Below are positions 55,981 through 64,000 of a stretch of 64,000 nt of DNA, piece after piece. Each line of letters begins with the position of its first letter. The first letter of the stretch is position 1. A program made the translations under genes and the position numbers. The DNA is taken from contig NZ_JACRVF010000003.1 of assembly GCF_014306105.1 (NCBI RefSeq), positions 434,001-498,000 of the forward strand, read 5' to 3'. The stretch comes from Pontibacter cellulosilyticus (GTDB lineage: Bacteria; Bacteroidota; Bacteroidia; Cytophagales; Hymenobacteraceae). Under the pieces are notes generated by a model. The model was not told the origin of the DNA. It saw only the letters and a program-made list of their open reading frames with translations, and ran no database searches.

Positions 55981-57618
55981 ATGCAAAGCACAAGCAAAAC
56001 ATCTGTAGCTAAAGCATTTACTGCCGATGCCGCCACACTGGGCCAGCAACCACAGGAGCGTTACCTGATACCTTTGTCGGTTATACTTATCATAGCTTTT
56101 GTGTTCCGGATGCTGGCAGCCTTTTTTTCTAAAGGTTATGCATTTAGCGACGATCATTTTGATGTGATTACCATTGCACAGGGCTGGCTGGATGGGCTGC
56201 CACTCTGGTTGAATGAACCTATGCCGCCGCGCCACAGCATGCTGTACGTGCTGCTGCACTATGGCTTATTTTATACTTTAGAGGCGATGGGCATCTATAG
56301 CCCTGATGTAAAAATGACGGTGGTGCGTGTACTGCACGGGCTGTACTCGATGCTTATTGTGTATTTTGGCTATAAAATAACCGAACACCTGTCTAACAAA
56401 ACCAACGCAAGGCTGGTAGGTCTTATGCTGGCACTGGTGTGGTTTATGCCTTTTATGAGTGTGCGGAATCTGGTGGAGATGGTGTGCATTCCGCCGTTTA
56501 TGGCAGCATTTTACTTGATGCTGCGACAGGACCAAGAAGCGCGAAAACGCCTAATGCCATACTTCTGGGCTGGTACTTTGTTTGCGCTTTCTTTTGTATT
56601 CCGATATCATACAGTGTTGATGGGAGCTGGAGCAGGTTTAGTACTGCTATACCGAAAACAGTGGAAAGAGTCAATTTCGCTGCTGATAGGTTTTGCCGTA
56701 GCAGCTATGTTGATACAAGGCACCATCGACATTATTTACTTCGATTATCCTTTTCACTCAATTGTAGCATATTTTCTCTACAACACAGAACATGCGTATG
56801 GCTATAGCACAGGTCCAGTTTATCGTTTTGCTTTAACTATACTTGGCTTTTTGGTGCCTCCGGTTAGCGCCTTTTTAGTTGTGGGATACTCCCGTACAGC
56901 TAAACTGGCACCTGCACTGTTCTGGGGTGGTCTGATCTTTTTTGTGGCGCACTCACTGTTCCCGAATAAACAGGAGCGTTTTATACTTCCGCTGTTGCCA
57001 CTGGTAATGATACTCGGTGTAACTGGCTGGCAGGACTTCGTGAGAACCTCTGCGTTCTGGAGTAAGCGACGAAAACTTTTAGCTGTGTCCTGGGGATTCT
57101 TCTGGGTTGTGAATATCCTGGCAGCTGTTGGCCTCGCCTTTACTTATACTAAGAAAAGTCGTGTGGCACCACTAGTGTACTTATCTGAAAAGCAGCACTT
57201 GGATGCTGTAGTACTGGAGTTCGGTAACCACAGCGTAAAGACACCGCCCCTCTTCTATCTAAACCGCATCAGCGCCGACTATGACTACTATGTTATTGAT
57301 GATGACATGGTGTGGGAAGATTACCTGGAAGGCAGAAAGCCGCTGCCGGAGGAATTCGTGATGGTTTATACTTTGAACGGCGATAAAACTACAGCCACAC
57401 TCGACTCTGTTATACAATCTACACCTTATAAGCCAGACTATGTGGTAGTAGTGGGCACCGACGACATGGAAGAACGAATGGCCCGACTAAACAGCCTGTT
57501 TCCAAACCTGAAGCTGGAGCATACCGTTACGCCCTCTTTATACGATAAGGTGTTACACTTCCTGAACCCGCGCGTGCACAAGGATGAACATGTGCAGATC
57601 TATGAGGTGGTGAGGTAA
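55981..57618 (+). CDS. GT-C membrane glycosyltransferase, GT22/PIG-B-like
   Basis: A 545-residue polytopic protein with about ten helices. The first luminal loop carries AFSDDHFDVITIAQ, the acidic GT-C catalytic site, followed by PMPPRHSMLYV. Further on, FPNKQERFILPLLPLVMIL matches the HKE-x-RF motif of the Alg9/PIG-B mannosyltransferase family (GT22), mainly known from eukaryotes and present in some bacteria. The last 150 residues are soluble. It probably uses a lipid-linked sugar donor to decorate an envelope glycan or lipid. The acceptor is unknown. The start at 55981 follows a TAAATTTG promoter. Confidence 0.75.
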   Translation: MQSTSKTSVAKAFTADAATLGQQPQERYLIPLSVILIIAFVFRMLAAFFSKGYAFSDDHFDVITIAQGWLDGLPLWLNEPMPPRHSMLYVLLHYGLFYTLEAMGIYSPDVKMTVVRVLHGLYSMLIVYFGYKITEHLSNKTNARLVGLMLALVWFMPFMSVRNLVEMVCIPPFMAAFYLMLRQDQEARKRLMPYFWAGTLFALSFVFRYHTVLMGAGAGLVLLYRKQWKESISLLIGFAVAAMLIQGTIDIIYFDYPFHSIVAYFLYNTEHAYGYSTGPVYRFALTILGFLVPPVSAFLVVGYSRTAKLAPALFWGGLIFFVAHSLFPNKQERFILPLLPLVMILGVTGWQDFVRTSAFWSKRRKLLAVSWGFFWVVNILAAVGLAFTYTKKSRVAPLVYLSEKQHLDAVVLEFGNHSVKTPPLFYLNRISADYDYYVIDDDMVWEDYLEGRKPLPEEFVMVYTLNGDKTTATLDSVIQSTPYKPDYVVVVGTDDMEERMARLNSLFPNLKLEHTVTPSLYDKVLHFLNPRVHKDEHVQIYEVVR

Positions 57619-57626
57619 ACCTGAAT

Positions 57627-58133
57627 TTAATGTTTATAGAATTCTGAAATTAGAAATGAGTTGTAAAGGCCATTACTGGAATGTTCGTTCAAGAACAAGC
57701 AGTATAATCTTACTGACTCTCCTTTTTTCACTTCCTTCTTGAGCGGCTTTTCGAGCTGGCTTTGTATAGGAGCCCAAAACGTTATATCTCCTACCTGAAA
57801 GAGATACTCGCTTTTAACATCATTTTTTATCGCCTCGGTGTCACCTCCAAACAACTTAAATACATTCAGCATCGAGCGCATTACTCCTGTATCTACTGTT
57901 CTGGACTCTCCCAAGTAAGTGGCCATGAACCTATACTTTGCAATTCTGGTGTAGTAATTACTTTTCCCAAGTGTTACATCAATACTATCAGCATATTCCT
58001 GCTCATACTTTAATATCTCAGTCAGATTTATTGAATTGTAATTTTTATTCCATTCTTCAAAGCTTTTCTGAGCAAATGCACTCATTGTAGCGCAAAGCAG
58101 GATTATTAAAAGCAATGTTGTTTTCTTAGTCAT
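57627..58133 (-). CDS. Secreted hypothetical protein
   Basis: A 168-residue protein with a signal peptide (MTKKTTLLLIILLCATMSAF, cleavage near AFAQ). The mature part has EWNKNYNSINLTEILKYEQE, a helical segment ending in KYRFMATYLGE, then VKSEYLFQVGDITFWAPIQ and a C-terminal RLYCLFLNEHSSNG. I recognise no family. Its stop lies 8 bp from the convergent glycosyltransferase stop. It is the first of four minus-strand small genes, two of them secreted. Confidence 0.68.
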   Translation of the reverse strand: MTKKTTLLLIILLCATMSAFAQKSFEEWNKNYNSINLTEILKYEQEYADSIDVTLGKSNYYTRIAKYRFMATYLGESRTVDTGVMRSMLNVFKLFGGDTEAIKNDVKSEYLFQVGDITFWAPIQSQLEKPLKKEVKKGESVRLYCLFLNEHSSNGLYNSFLISEFYKH

Positions 58134-58242
58134 GTGAATTTAATCGTTAGAGATTTACAGGTAAACAGAGCAACTCTCTACCACTGGTGGCGCCTCACAC
58201 ACAATCTGTACTCCAGCTGCTTTCTGTAAGATTGGACTTCAT

Positions 58243-58626
58243 TTACTCTTCTGTCACTTCCCGTAGAATCATCCTTAATTCCTTTATCCGATTCTGCGTT
58301 AACTCAGTTTTGCAAGTATATAACATCAGCGGCATAATAGAACCACCCTGGTAGAACTGCTCATATAAACCGCAATGATTGTCTCTTACAACCAGCCAGC
58401 TTTTCTGCGCCTTTACCATCAGTCCCTTCGAATTCGGCTCCAATTTCGAAACTATCTCCTTGTACACTTTATTAAGCTCTGCATCGACCCTTTTAAAGTC
58501 TTCAGCTGCACAAATATTCATCTCCAACTGTGTCTGCGGATCTTCGCAATTTTGTTTCGCCTGTCCCTGGCCCCAGGCACTGGTAAAGGCAAATGTCAGG
58601 AAGAGTAACAGGAATGAATTTCTCAT
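58243..58626 (-). CDS. LprI/DUF1311 family secreted protein
   Basis: A 127-residue protein. The start at MRNSFLLLFLTFAFTSAW gives a signal peptide ending at WGQ. The mature chain has the DUF1311 pattern: NCEDPQTQLEMNICAAEDFK with two Cys, VDAELNKVYKEIVSKL, KAQKSWLVVRDNHCGLYEQ and a last Cys in MLYTCKTELTQNR. This is the LprI type, which in mycobacteria inhibits lysozyme. Here the activity is only an inference. The four Cys probably form two disulfides in the periplasm or outside. Confidence 0.85.
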   Translation of the reverse strand: MRNSFLLLFLTFAFTSAWGQGQAKQNCEDPQTQLEMNICAAEDFKRVDAELNKVYKEIVSKLEPNSKGLMVKAQKSWLVVRDNHCGLYEQFYQGGSIMPLMLYTCKTELTQNRIKELRMILREVTEE

Positions 58627-58717
58627 GCTTTCATTTTTTGAAAATAACGGTTTGTACACAAGGAGAATGAGGCGTAGCCGAAGTATAATTCATGTGCTGT
58701 GTTGGGTAAAGACACTT

Positions 58718-59134
58718 TTAGTTTTCGTGCTCACCCCAAGGCTCAAGAAATTCCAACTTCTTATTATTTCCTAATTCGTAAGGGTAGTAATAAGTCAGTC
58801 TTCCTTCAACATCTTCATGTTTGATTGATAGAAGTAGAGCGTCTGTTGCAGCGTCATACTTTTCATTTTTTACTCTCACATCATAAGCTATACAATATGC
58901 TCTAACTTCCTTCTTATTAAGAGCATCTTCAAAAACAGAGGTCAATCCATTTATTATCTTTTGACTTTCTGGGAATTCTTCTTCGTCAAAGTAACTAAGT
59001 GGTGTCAATTCTCCAGATGAGCTAATCTTTGAACCAAATGGGTAGTATTCACCAGAGCCAAGCAGTAGAGTCTCTGCAAAATCAATAGAATAACCTATCA
59101 ACTTTTCAATGTCACCTTTGACTTTTGGACTCAT
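58718..59134 (-). CDS. Hypothetical cytosolic protein
   Basis: A 138-residue acidic protein without signal or membrane helix. It has AETLLLGSGEYYPFGSKISS, a YCIAYDVRVKNEKYDAATDA strand pair and LTYYYPYELGNNKKLEFLEP near the end. The GEYYPFG patch looks like a short family seen widely in bacteria without known function, sometimes near toxin immunity loci. No toxin is adjacent here. AT content is higher than in the surrounding core genes. Confidence 0.6.
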   Translation of the reverse strand: MSPKVKGDIEKLIGYSIDFAETLLLGSGEYYPFGSKISSSGELTPLSYFDEEEFPESQKIINGLTSVFEDALNKKEVRAYCIAYDVRVKNEKYDAATDALLLSIKHEDVEGRLTYYYPYELGNNKKLEFLEPWGEHEN

Positions 59135-59161
59135 CTCTTATATACTTTTGATTTTACCCAA

Positions 59162-59557
59162 CTACCTCGTAAAAGTATACAGGTAATTTATAGAGAAATT
59201 CCAGAAGAACACGATAACAATGGCGCAGAATTTTGCCACGTAGAAATTAAACCGGAGGCGATCAGTGAGAATGTAAATAATAAAGTTATTTAGCAGCAGC
59301 CCTACCAGTGCCACCACCAAAAATTTAGAGTATTGCCAGCCTATCTCAGGATCGTGGCTGCGGAAGGTCCAGATGCGGTTAAGGTAGAAGTTACTGGCAC
59401 TGGCAAGTATAAACCCGAGGCTATTAGCCACATACTTATTCCATCGCAGTTTTTCTTTGGCTACATAGGTAACACCAAAATCTAGCAGCAGGCCCGAAAA
59501 TCCGACAGTGCCGAACTTGAGAAACTTAAAAAAGAGATTTTGCAGGTATTCCGACAT
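59162..59557 (-). CDS. GtrA family membrane protein
   Basis: A 131-residue protein with four helices, typical of GtrA: FFKFLKFGTVGFSGLLLDFG, then ANSLGFILASASNFYLNRIW with the conserved NRxWTF, ALVGLLLNNFIIYIL and FWNFSINYLYTFTR. Such proteins are thought to flip lipid-linked sugars used for surface glycosylation. I start at MSEYLQNL (59557). The longer frame upstream begins with a leucine-rich run that has no kinship. It lies near a GT-C glycosyltransferase (55981-57618), with which it might work. Confidence 0.85.
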   Translation of the reverse strand: MSEYLQNLFFKFLKFGTVGFSGLLLDFGVTYVAKEKLRWNKYVANSLGFILASASNFYLNRIWTFRSHDPEIGWQYSKFLVVALVGLLLNNFIIYILTDRLRFNFYVAKFCAIVIVFFWNFSINYLYTFTR

Positions 59558-59803
59558 TAGCTTCAGATTGCTGTAACAAAGGTGTAGTAGCAACAGCAAC
59601 TGCAAAAGTAACATACTTCATACAGGCAACCAACCCAAATCTGCTGCCCCATACATCCACCTCCTCCCAGCATCTATCGATAAGCACCTGATTCTAAGTT
59701 TAATTTGTCGATAAAAGCTGCTGATTAGTATAGTTTATTTTGAATGAATACTAAGAATTATTTAATTGATTATTAGTAAGTTTCACCTAAACAAACACTA
59801 ACC

Positions 59804-60715
59804 ATGGAACTAGTCATTCAGAACCTATCCAAAACTTATCCGAACGGTACTAAAGCTTTAAAAAACATTAACCTCACCATCCCTAAGGGCATGTTTGGTT
59901 TGCTTGGACCTAACGGTGCGGGTAAATCATCGCTGATGCGCACCATTGCCACCCTACAGGAGGCTGACCAGGGAAGCATTATGTTGGGTGACCTGGATGT
60001 GCTGCGTGAAAAGGAGGAGATGCGGAAGGTGCTGGGCTACCTGCCCCAGGAGTTTGGTGTTTACCCTAAAGTGTCTGCCGAAGAAATGCTGGATCACTTT
60101 GCTGTATTAAAAGGCATCAGCAATTCCAAAGAGCGCCACGAAATAGTAAAGGCGCTGCTGCAGCAAACAAACCTGTACGATGTGCGCAAAAAGAACCTGG
60201 GTGGCTATTCTGGTGGTATGAAACAGCGCTTCGGAATTGCACAGGCACTGCTAGGCAACCCTAAAATCATTATCGTGGATGAGCCAACTGCCGGCCTGGA
60301 TCCTGCTGAGCGTAATCGTTTCCATAACCTGCTTAGCGAGATCGGAGAGAATATCATCGTTATACTTTCCACGCACATTGTGGAAGACGTAACAGACCTC
60401 TGCCGCAATTTTGCCATCATCAACAAAGGAGAAGTACTACTAGAAGGCGACCCACTTGAGGTAATAAATGATCTGAAAGGCTGTATCTGGCGCAAGTTTA
60501 TACACAAAGACGAACTGGTGCAGCACCAACTGCAGCATGAAGTTATCTCATCGCGCCTGTTTGCCGGCAAAACAATCATACATGTGCTCTCTGAGGTACA
60601 ACCCGGCCCGGAATTCGAAGCTATTGCTCCAGACCTGGAAGATGTGTACTTCAGCAAAATATATGAGGCAAGCCGAAAAGAGCAAGCAAATGAGCAAGAG
60701 CTAGTTGTGAATTAG
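59804..60715 (+). CDS. ABC transporter ATP-binding protein
   Basis: A 303-residue ATPase. It contains Walker A GPNGAGKSS (about 35-43), Q-loop YLPQEFGVYPKVSA, signature GYSGGMKQRFGIAQALLG, Walker B KIIIVDEPTAGLDP and the switch His in ILSTHIVEDV. The C-terminal extension of about 75 residues has no recognised domain. It lies 56 bp upstream of the permease/M1 fusion and is very likely its energy partner. This type of pair is common in Bacteroidota. Confidence 0.92.
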   Translation: MELVIQNLSKTYPNGTKALKNINLTIPKGMFGLLGPNGAGKSSLMRTIATLQEADQGSIMLGDLDVLREKEEMRKVLGYLPQEFGVYPKVSAEEMLDHFAVLKGISNSKERHEIVKALLQQTNLYDVRKKNLGGYSGGMKQRFGIAQALLGNPKIIIVDEPTAGLDPAERNRFHNLLSEIGENIIVILSTHIVEDVTDLCRNFAIINKGEVLLEGDPLEVINDLKGCIWRKFIHKDELVQHQLQHEVISSRLFAGKTIIHVLSEVQPGPEFEAIAPDLEDVYFSKIYEASRKEQANEQELVVN

Positions 60716-60771
60716 AAGTTGGATTAAACACCATTTCTAATTTTTAACTTTTAATTCATAATTATTAAGCC

Positions 60772-63700
60772 ATGTTTAAAGAGATATTCTTATTCGAATT
60801 AAAGTACAGGCTAAAGCGGCCTGCTACTTATATATACTTTGGCCTGCTGTTCCTGATGGCGTTGTTTGCCATGCTGGCGCTGGCTGGAGCTTTTGGCGGC
60901 GGTGTTATTATCGGTGATGCCAGTGGTGGTAAAGTAAACGCCAATTCTCCTTATCAGATCAACTGGATTGTAACATTGCTCAGCTGGTTTGGTGTGCTGA
61001 TAACCTCTGCCATGATGGGGACGCCTATCTTCAGGGATTTCGAACATAAGACCCACTCCCTATACTACACCACGCCAATTTCAAAGGCAGGTTATCTGTT
61101 TGGCCGCTTCCTCGGCTCATTCCTGATCACGCTGTTAGTGTTTTTAGGTGTAGCTGTGGGCGCTTGGGCTGGTACAGTTATGCCGTGGGTTGAGCCAGAC
61201 AAGATCGGGCCGTTTAACCTGATGTGGTACCTGCAGCCTTACCTGACCATTATTATCCCAAATCTTATACTTACCGGGTCCATTTTCTTTACACTTGCTA
61301 CCCTGACACGCAGTGCGCTTTCTATTTACGTGGGAGGTGTTATTTTTCTGGTGCTTTACGGCGTCTCCAGCAGCCTTACAGCTGACTTAGATAACGAAAC
61401 TGTTGCCAACCTAGTCGACCCAATGGGTGCATCGGCTATTTACTATACACAACGCTACTGGACCATTGCCGAACGCAATACGCTTATGCTGCCGTTTAGC
61501 GAGCATGTCCTGTTAAACCGCGCCCTCTGGACCAGCATAGGTCTCGTGATACTGGCTTTCTGCTATTTCCGTTTCAGTTTCTCTTTTGCCAATACAGGCC
61601 TCAAACTTTTCCGCAGGCGTAACAGCGCAGAGGCGGCCGGTGCCTTTGTGCCATCGGAGCGCCTGGCCTTACCTAAAGTTAGCCAACACTTCTCATTTAA
61701 ACTTAGCTGGCAGCAGTTCCTTAAGCTTACCAAGCTGGAGTTTAAAGGTGTGATAAAAAGCGTTTACTTTATTGCTATTGTTACAGCTGGTATACTTTTT
61801 CTGTTTGTTGCAGGCGCCAATATTGGCCAAATGTATGGCACAACTGTGTTCCCTACCACCTCCTCAACAATCATAGTACTTAATGGCACCTTTGCGTTGT
61901 TCATCCTGATCATTATTACCTTTTATGCCGGAGAACTGGTGTGGCGTGAGCGCGATAACAGCATCAATCAAATGTACGACGCGCTCCCTATCCCCAATTG
62001 GGTGCCTTTTGCCTCTAAGCTATTAGCCCTTATACTGGTGCAGGTAGTACTGCTCTTTGTAGTAATGTTCTGCGGCATCATTATCCAAACGTTTAAAGGC
62101 TACTACAACTATGAACTGGACATCTACATAAAAGGGCTGTTCGGGCTGCAGTTGATAGATTACGTGATGCTTTGCGTGCTGGCGATGCTGGTGCAGGTGA
62201 TCGTGAACAACAAGTATCTTGGCCATTTTGTAATGGTAGTATACTTCCTGCTGAACATTTTTAAAGGTCAGCTAGGCTGGGAGCATAACCTGTACAGCTT
62301 CAACTCCGATCCGGGTATAACTTACTCTGCCATGAACGGCTACGGGCATTTTGTATGGCCTTTCACCATTTTCAAAGTTTATTGGGCAGCCTTTGCCATT
62401 ATACTTGCCGTGCTGGCTAACATGCTGTGGGTGCGGGGATCCGAGTCGATGATCAAGTGGCGCTTTAAACTGGCCGCTTTGCAGCTTAGTAAGCCAACTA
62501 TGGCTGTAACAGGTGCAGCTATGGCTATATTTATGGTAACAGGCGGCTACATTTACTACAATACCAATGTTCTGAATGACTACCGCAATTCTGATGCCCA
62601 GGAAAAGGCTCAGGCTGAGTTTGAGAAGACCTACAAGAAGTATGAAGGAATTCCGCAGCCTCGCATTACCGATGTAAAACTGAATGTAGATATTTATCCG
62701 GATGAGCGTGCCTTTGCTTTTCAGGGCTACTTTTGGTTAAAGAACAAGCACAACCAGCCGATCGACTCTATCCACATCATGCTGGATGATAACATCGAGA
62801 TTAAACAGCTTGAGTTTGCGAAACAAGCCAAAGTTGTGCTTACTGATAAAGAGAATGGCTACCATATTTATCACCTGGCACAGCCGCTGCAGCCCGGTGA
62901 CTCCTTGCAGCTGAACATGGACCTGTTGTACGAAACCAAAGGCTTCAGAAATAGCGGTTCCAACACGAACATTGTATACAACGGCACTTTCATCAACAGC
63001 CAGTATCTGCCTAAAATAGGTTACCAGGAGGCTGTTGAGCTTAGCGATGATGATGTGCGCAAAGAACATGGGCTGGCTCCTAAACTACGCATGGCCGATG
63101 TAAACGATGCGGAAGCCAGAAAGAACACCTACATCAGTAAGGAAGCCGACTGGATTAATTTTGAAGCTACCGTGAGTACTGTGCCGGACCAGATTGCCAT
63201 TGCCCCTGGTTATTTGCAGAAAGAATGGACCAAAGACGGACGCCGTTACTTCCATTACAAGATGGATGCTCCTATCCTTAATTTCTACTCTTTCTTATCG
63301 GCAGAGTATGAGGTACTCAAAGACAAATGGAAAAGTAAAGACGGTAAAGAAGTGGCCATTGAGATTTATTACCACAAAGGCCACGAGTATAACCTCGATC
63401 GCATGGTGAAGAGTGTGAAGAAGTCGCTGGATTACTTTACAGCTAACTTCAGCCCTTACCAGCACCGCCAGGTCCGCATTATCGAGTTCCCGGGCTATGC
63501 CTCCTTTGCGCAGGCCTTCCCGAACACCATTCCGTTTTCTGAGGCTATTGGCTTTATTGCCGATGTAGACGACAGCGACCCTGAGGATATTGATTATCCG
63601 TTCTACATCACAGCCCACGAGGTGGCGCACCAATGGTGGGCACACCAGGTAATTGGCGGCGATGTACAGGGCTCTGTGCTTATGTCTGAAACCATGAGCC

Positions 63701-64000
63701 AGTATAGTGCCTTGATGGTAATGAAGCATGAGTATGGCGAAGAACGCATGAACAAATTCCTAAAGTATGAGTTAAACTCTTACTTAACAGGACGAACCGC
63801 TGAAAGCAAAAAAGAAATGCCACTTTACCGTGTTGAAAATCAAGGCTATATCCACTACAGAAAAGGTAGTCTGGTAATGTATGCTTTGGCCAATTACATC
63901 GGTGAAGATAAGCTGAACGATGCGCTGCAGCGCTACATAAAAAAAGTTGCTTTCCAGGAGGCGCCCTATACTAATTCTATCGAGTTCATGCAGTATATTC
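60772..64000 (+). CDS. ABC permease fused to an M1-type peptidase domain, incomplete at window end
   Basis: An open frame from ATG 60772 (MFKEIFLFELKYRLKRP) runs past the last base, so at least 1076 residues are present and the C terminus is missing. The first 590 residues hold two blocks of about six membrane helices each, typical of ABC-2 permeases. After the last helix (GGYIYYNTNVLND), the extracytoplasmic part carries an M1-like domain: a beta-rich N portion and the zinc site HEVAHQWW (H949, E950, H953) with the downstream Glu in MSETMSQYSALM (E973). The residues needed for catalysis appear intact. It forms a unit with the upstream ATPase. Confidence 0.9.
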   Translation, partial: MFKEIFLFELKYRLKRPATYIYFGLLFLMALFAMLALAGAFGGGVIIGDASGGKVNANSPYQINWIVTLLSWFGVLITSAMMGTPIFRDFEHKTHSLYYTTPISKAGYLFGRFLGSFLITLLVFLGVAVGAWAGTVMPWVEPDKIGPFNLMWYLQPYLTIIIPNLILTGSIFFTLATLTRSALSIYVGGVIFLVLYGVSSSLTADLDNETVANLVDPMGASAIYYTQRYWTIAERNTLMLPFSEHVLLNRALWTSIGLVILAFCYFRFSFSFANTGLKLFRRRNSAEAAGAFVPSERLALPKVSQHFSFKLSWQQFLKLTKLEFKGVIKSVYFIAIVTAGILFLFVAGANIGQMYGTTVFPTTSSTIIVLNGTFALFILIIITFYAGELVWRERDNSINQMYDALPIPNWVPFASKLLALILVQVVLLFVVMFCGIIIQTFKGYYNYELDIYIKGLFGLQLIDYVMLCVLAMLVQVIVNNKYLGHFVMVVYFLLNIFKGQLGWEHNLYSFNSDPGITYSAMNGYGHFVWPFTIFKVYWAAFAIILAVLANMLWVRGSESMIKWRFKLAALQLSKPTMAVTGAAMAIFMVTGGYIYYNTNVLNDYRNSDAQEKAQAEFEKTYKKYEGIPQPRITDVKLNVDIYPDERAFAFQGYFWLKNKHNQPIDSIHIMLDDNIEIKQLEFAKQAKVVLTDKENGYHIYHLAQPLQPGDSLQLNMDLLYETKGFRNSGSNTNIVYNGTFINSQYLPKIGYQEAVELSDDDVRKEHGLAPKLRMADVNDAEARKNTYISKEADWINFEATVSTVPDQIAIAPGYLQKEWTKDGRRYFHYKMDAPILNFYSFLSAEYEVLKDKWKSKDGKEVAIEIYYHKGHEYNLDRMVKSVKKSLDYFTANFSPYQHRQVRIIEFPGYASFAQAFPNTIPFSEAIGFIADVDDSDPEDIDYPFYITAHEVAHQWWAHQVIGGDVQGSVLMSETMSQYSALMVMKHEYGEERMNKFLKYELNSYLTGRTAESKKEMPLYRVENQGYIHYRKGSLVMYALANYIGEDKLNDALQRYIKKVAFQEAPYTNSIEFMQYI

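Noticed and set aside
56278..56535. His- and Gln-rich antisense frame in the glycosyltransferase gene
   Set aside because: Antisense shadow; no signal peptide, domain or own promoter.

Overview
The window looks like chromosomal DNA of a Bacteroidota member of the order Cytophagales, most likely Hymenobacteraceae and Pontibacter-like. This is an inference from gene families, with no 16S rRNA in view. Supporting signs are: two proteins ending in type IX secretion (T9SS) sorting domains; Bacteroidota promoters of the TAnnTTTG type and few clear Shine-Dalgarno sites; a monomeric NADP isocitrate dehydrogenase; a 14-gene nuo set with a short NuoG; and an ABC permease fused to an M1 peptidase. I saw no tRNA, rRNA, CRISPR array, transposase, integrase or phage gene.

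Layout. 0.2-3 kb: an NtrC-type regulator and its kinase, then a small palindromic repeat element. 3.3-6.1 kb: a DUF3667 membrane protein, cyclopropane fatty acid synthase and a short T9SS cargo protein. 6.5-11.4 kb: dnaX and an M16 lipoprotein peptidase. 11.6-12.9 kb: a translationally coupled pair, a YqcI/YcgG (GntA-like) putative heme hydroxylase and a DUF1989 protein. 13.5-18.1 kb: a tiny membrane protein, monomeric icd and an HTTM-like membrane protein; the last two share a 27-bp upstream element. 18.4-25.7 kb: SGNH esterase, phosphoribosyltransferase, alpha/beta hydrolase, a lipoprotein, endonuclease V, an inverted-repeat element and clpB. 25.9-36.9 kb: mixed housekeeping and accessory genes, including an M1 peptidase, NDH-2, an ArsR-type regulator and pruA. 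37.3-52.0 kb: respiratory complex I (nuoA-N). The set is cut between nuoJ and nuoK by an inverted lipoprotein gene, with its own terminator and a fresh promoter for nuoK-N. 52.1-59.6 kb: a lipoprotein intradiol dioxygenase, a cluster of DnaA boxes, aspS, a phosphodiesterase, a GT-C glycosyltransferase and small secreted or orphan proteins. 59.8-64 kb: an ABC ATPase and a permease/M1-peptidase fusion that runs off the window.

How the genes work together. NDH-1 and NDH-2 both feed electrons to the quinone pool. PruA and isocitrate dehydrogenase link amino-acid and TCA metabolism to it. ClpB, DnaX, endonuclease V and AspS are core maintenance functions. Several lipoproteins and secreted peptidases serve the envelope.

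Most striking signals: (1) the heptamer AAGTATA/TATACTT occurs about 125 times, roughly ten times the base-composition expectation, in genes and gaps alike; (2) eight DnaA-box-like 9-mers lie within about 150 bp at 52.94-53.09 kb; (3) a dnaX A-run is followed by an immediate -1 stop, a candidate tau/gamma frameshift; (4) a three-hairpin candidate RNA precedes the nuo operon; (5) a GntA-like/DUF1989 pair may act on guanidino compounds.
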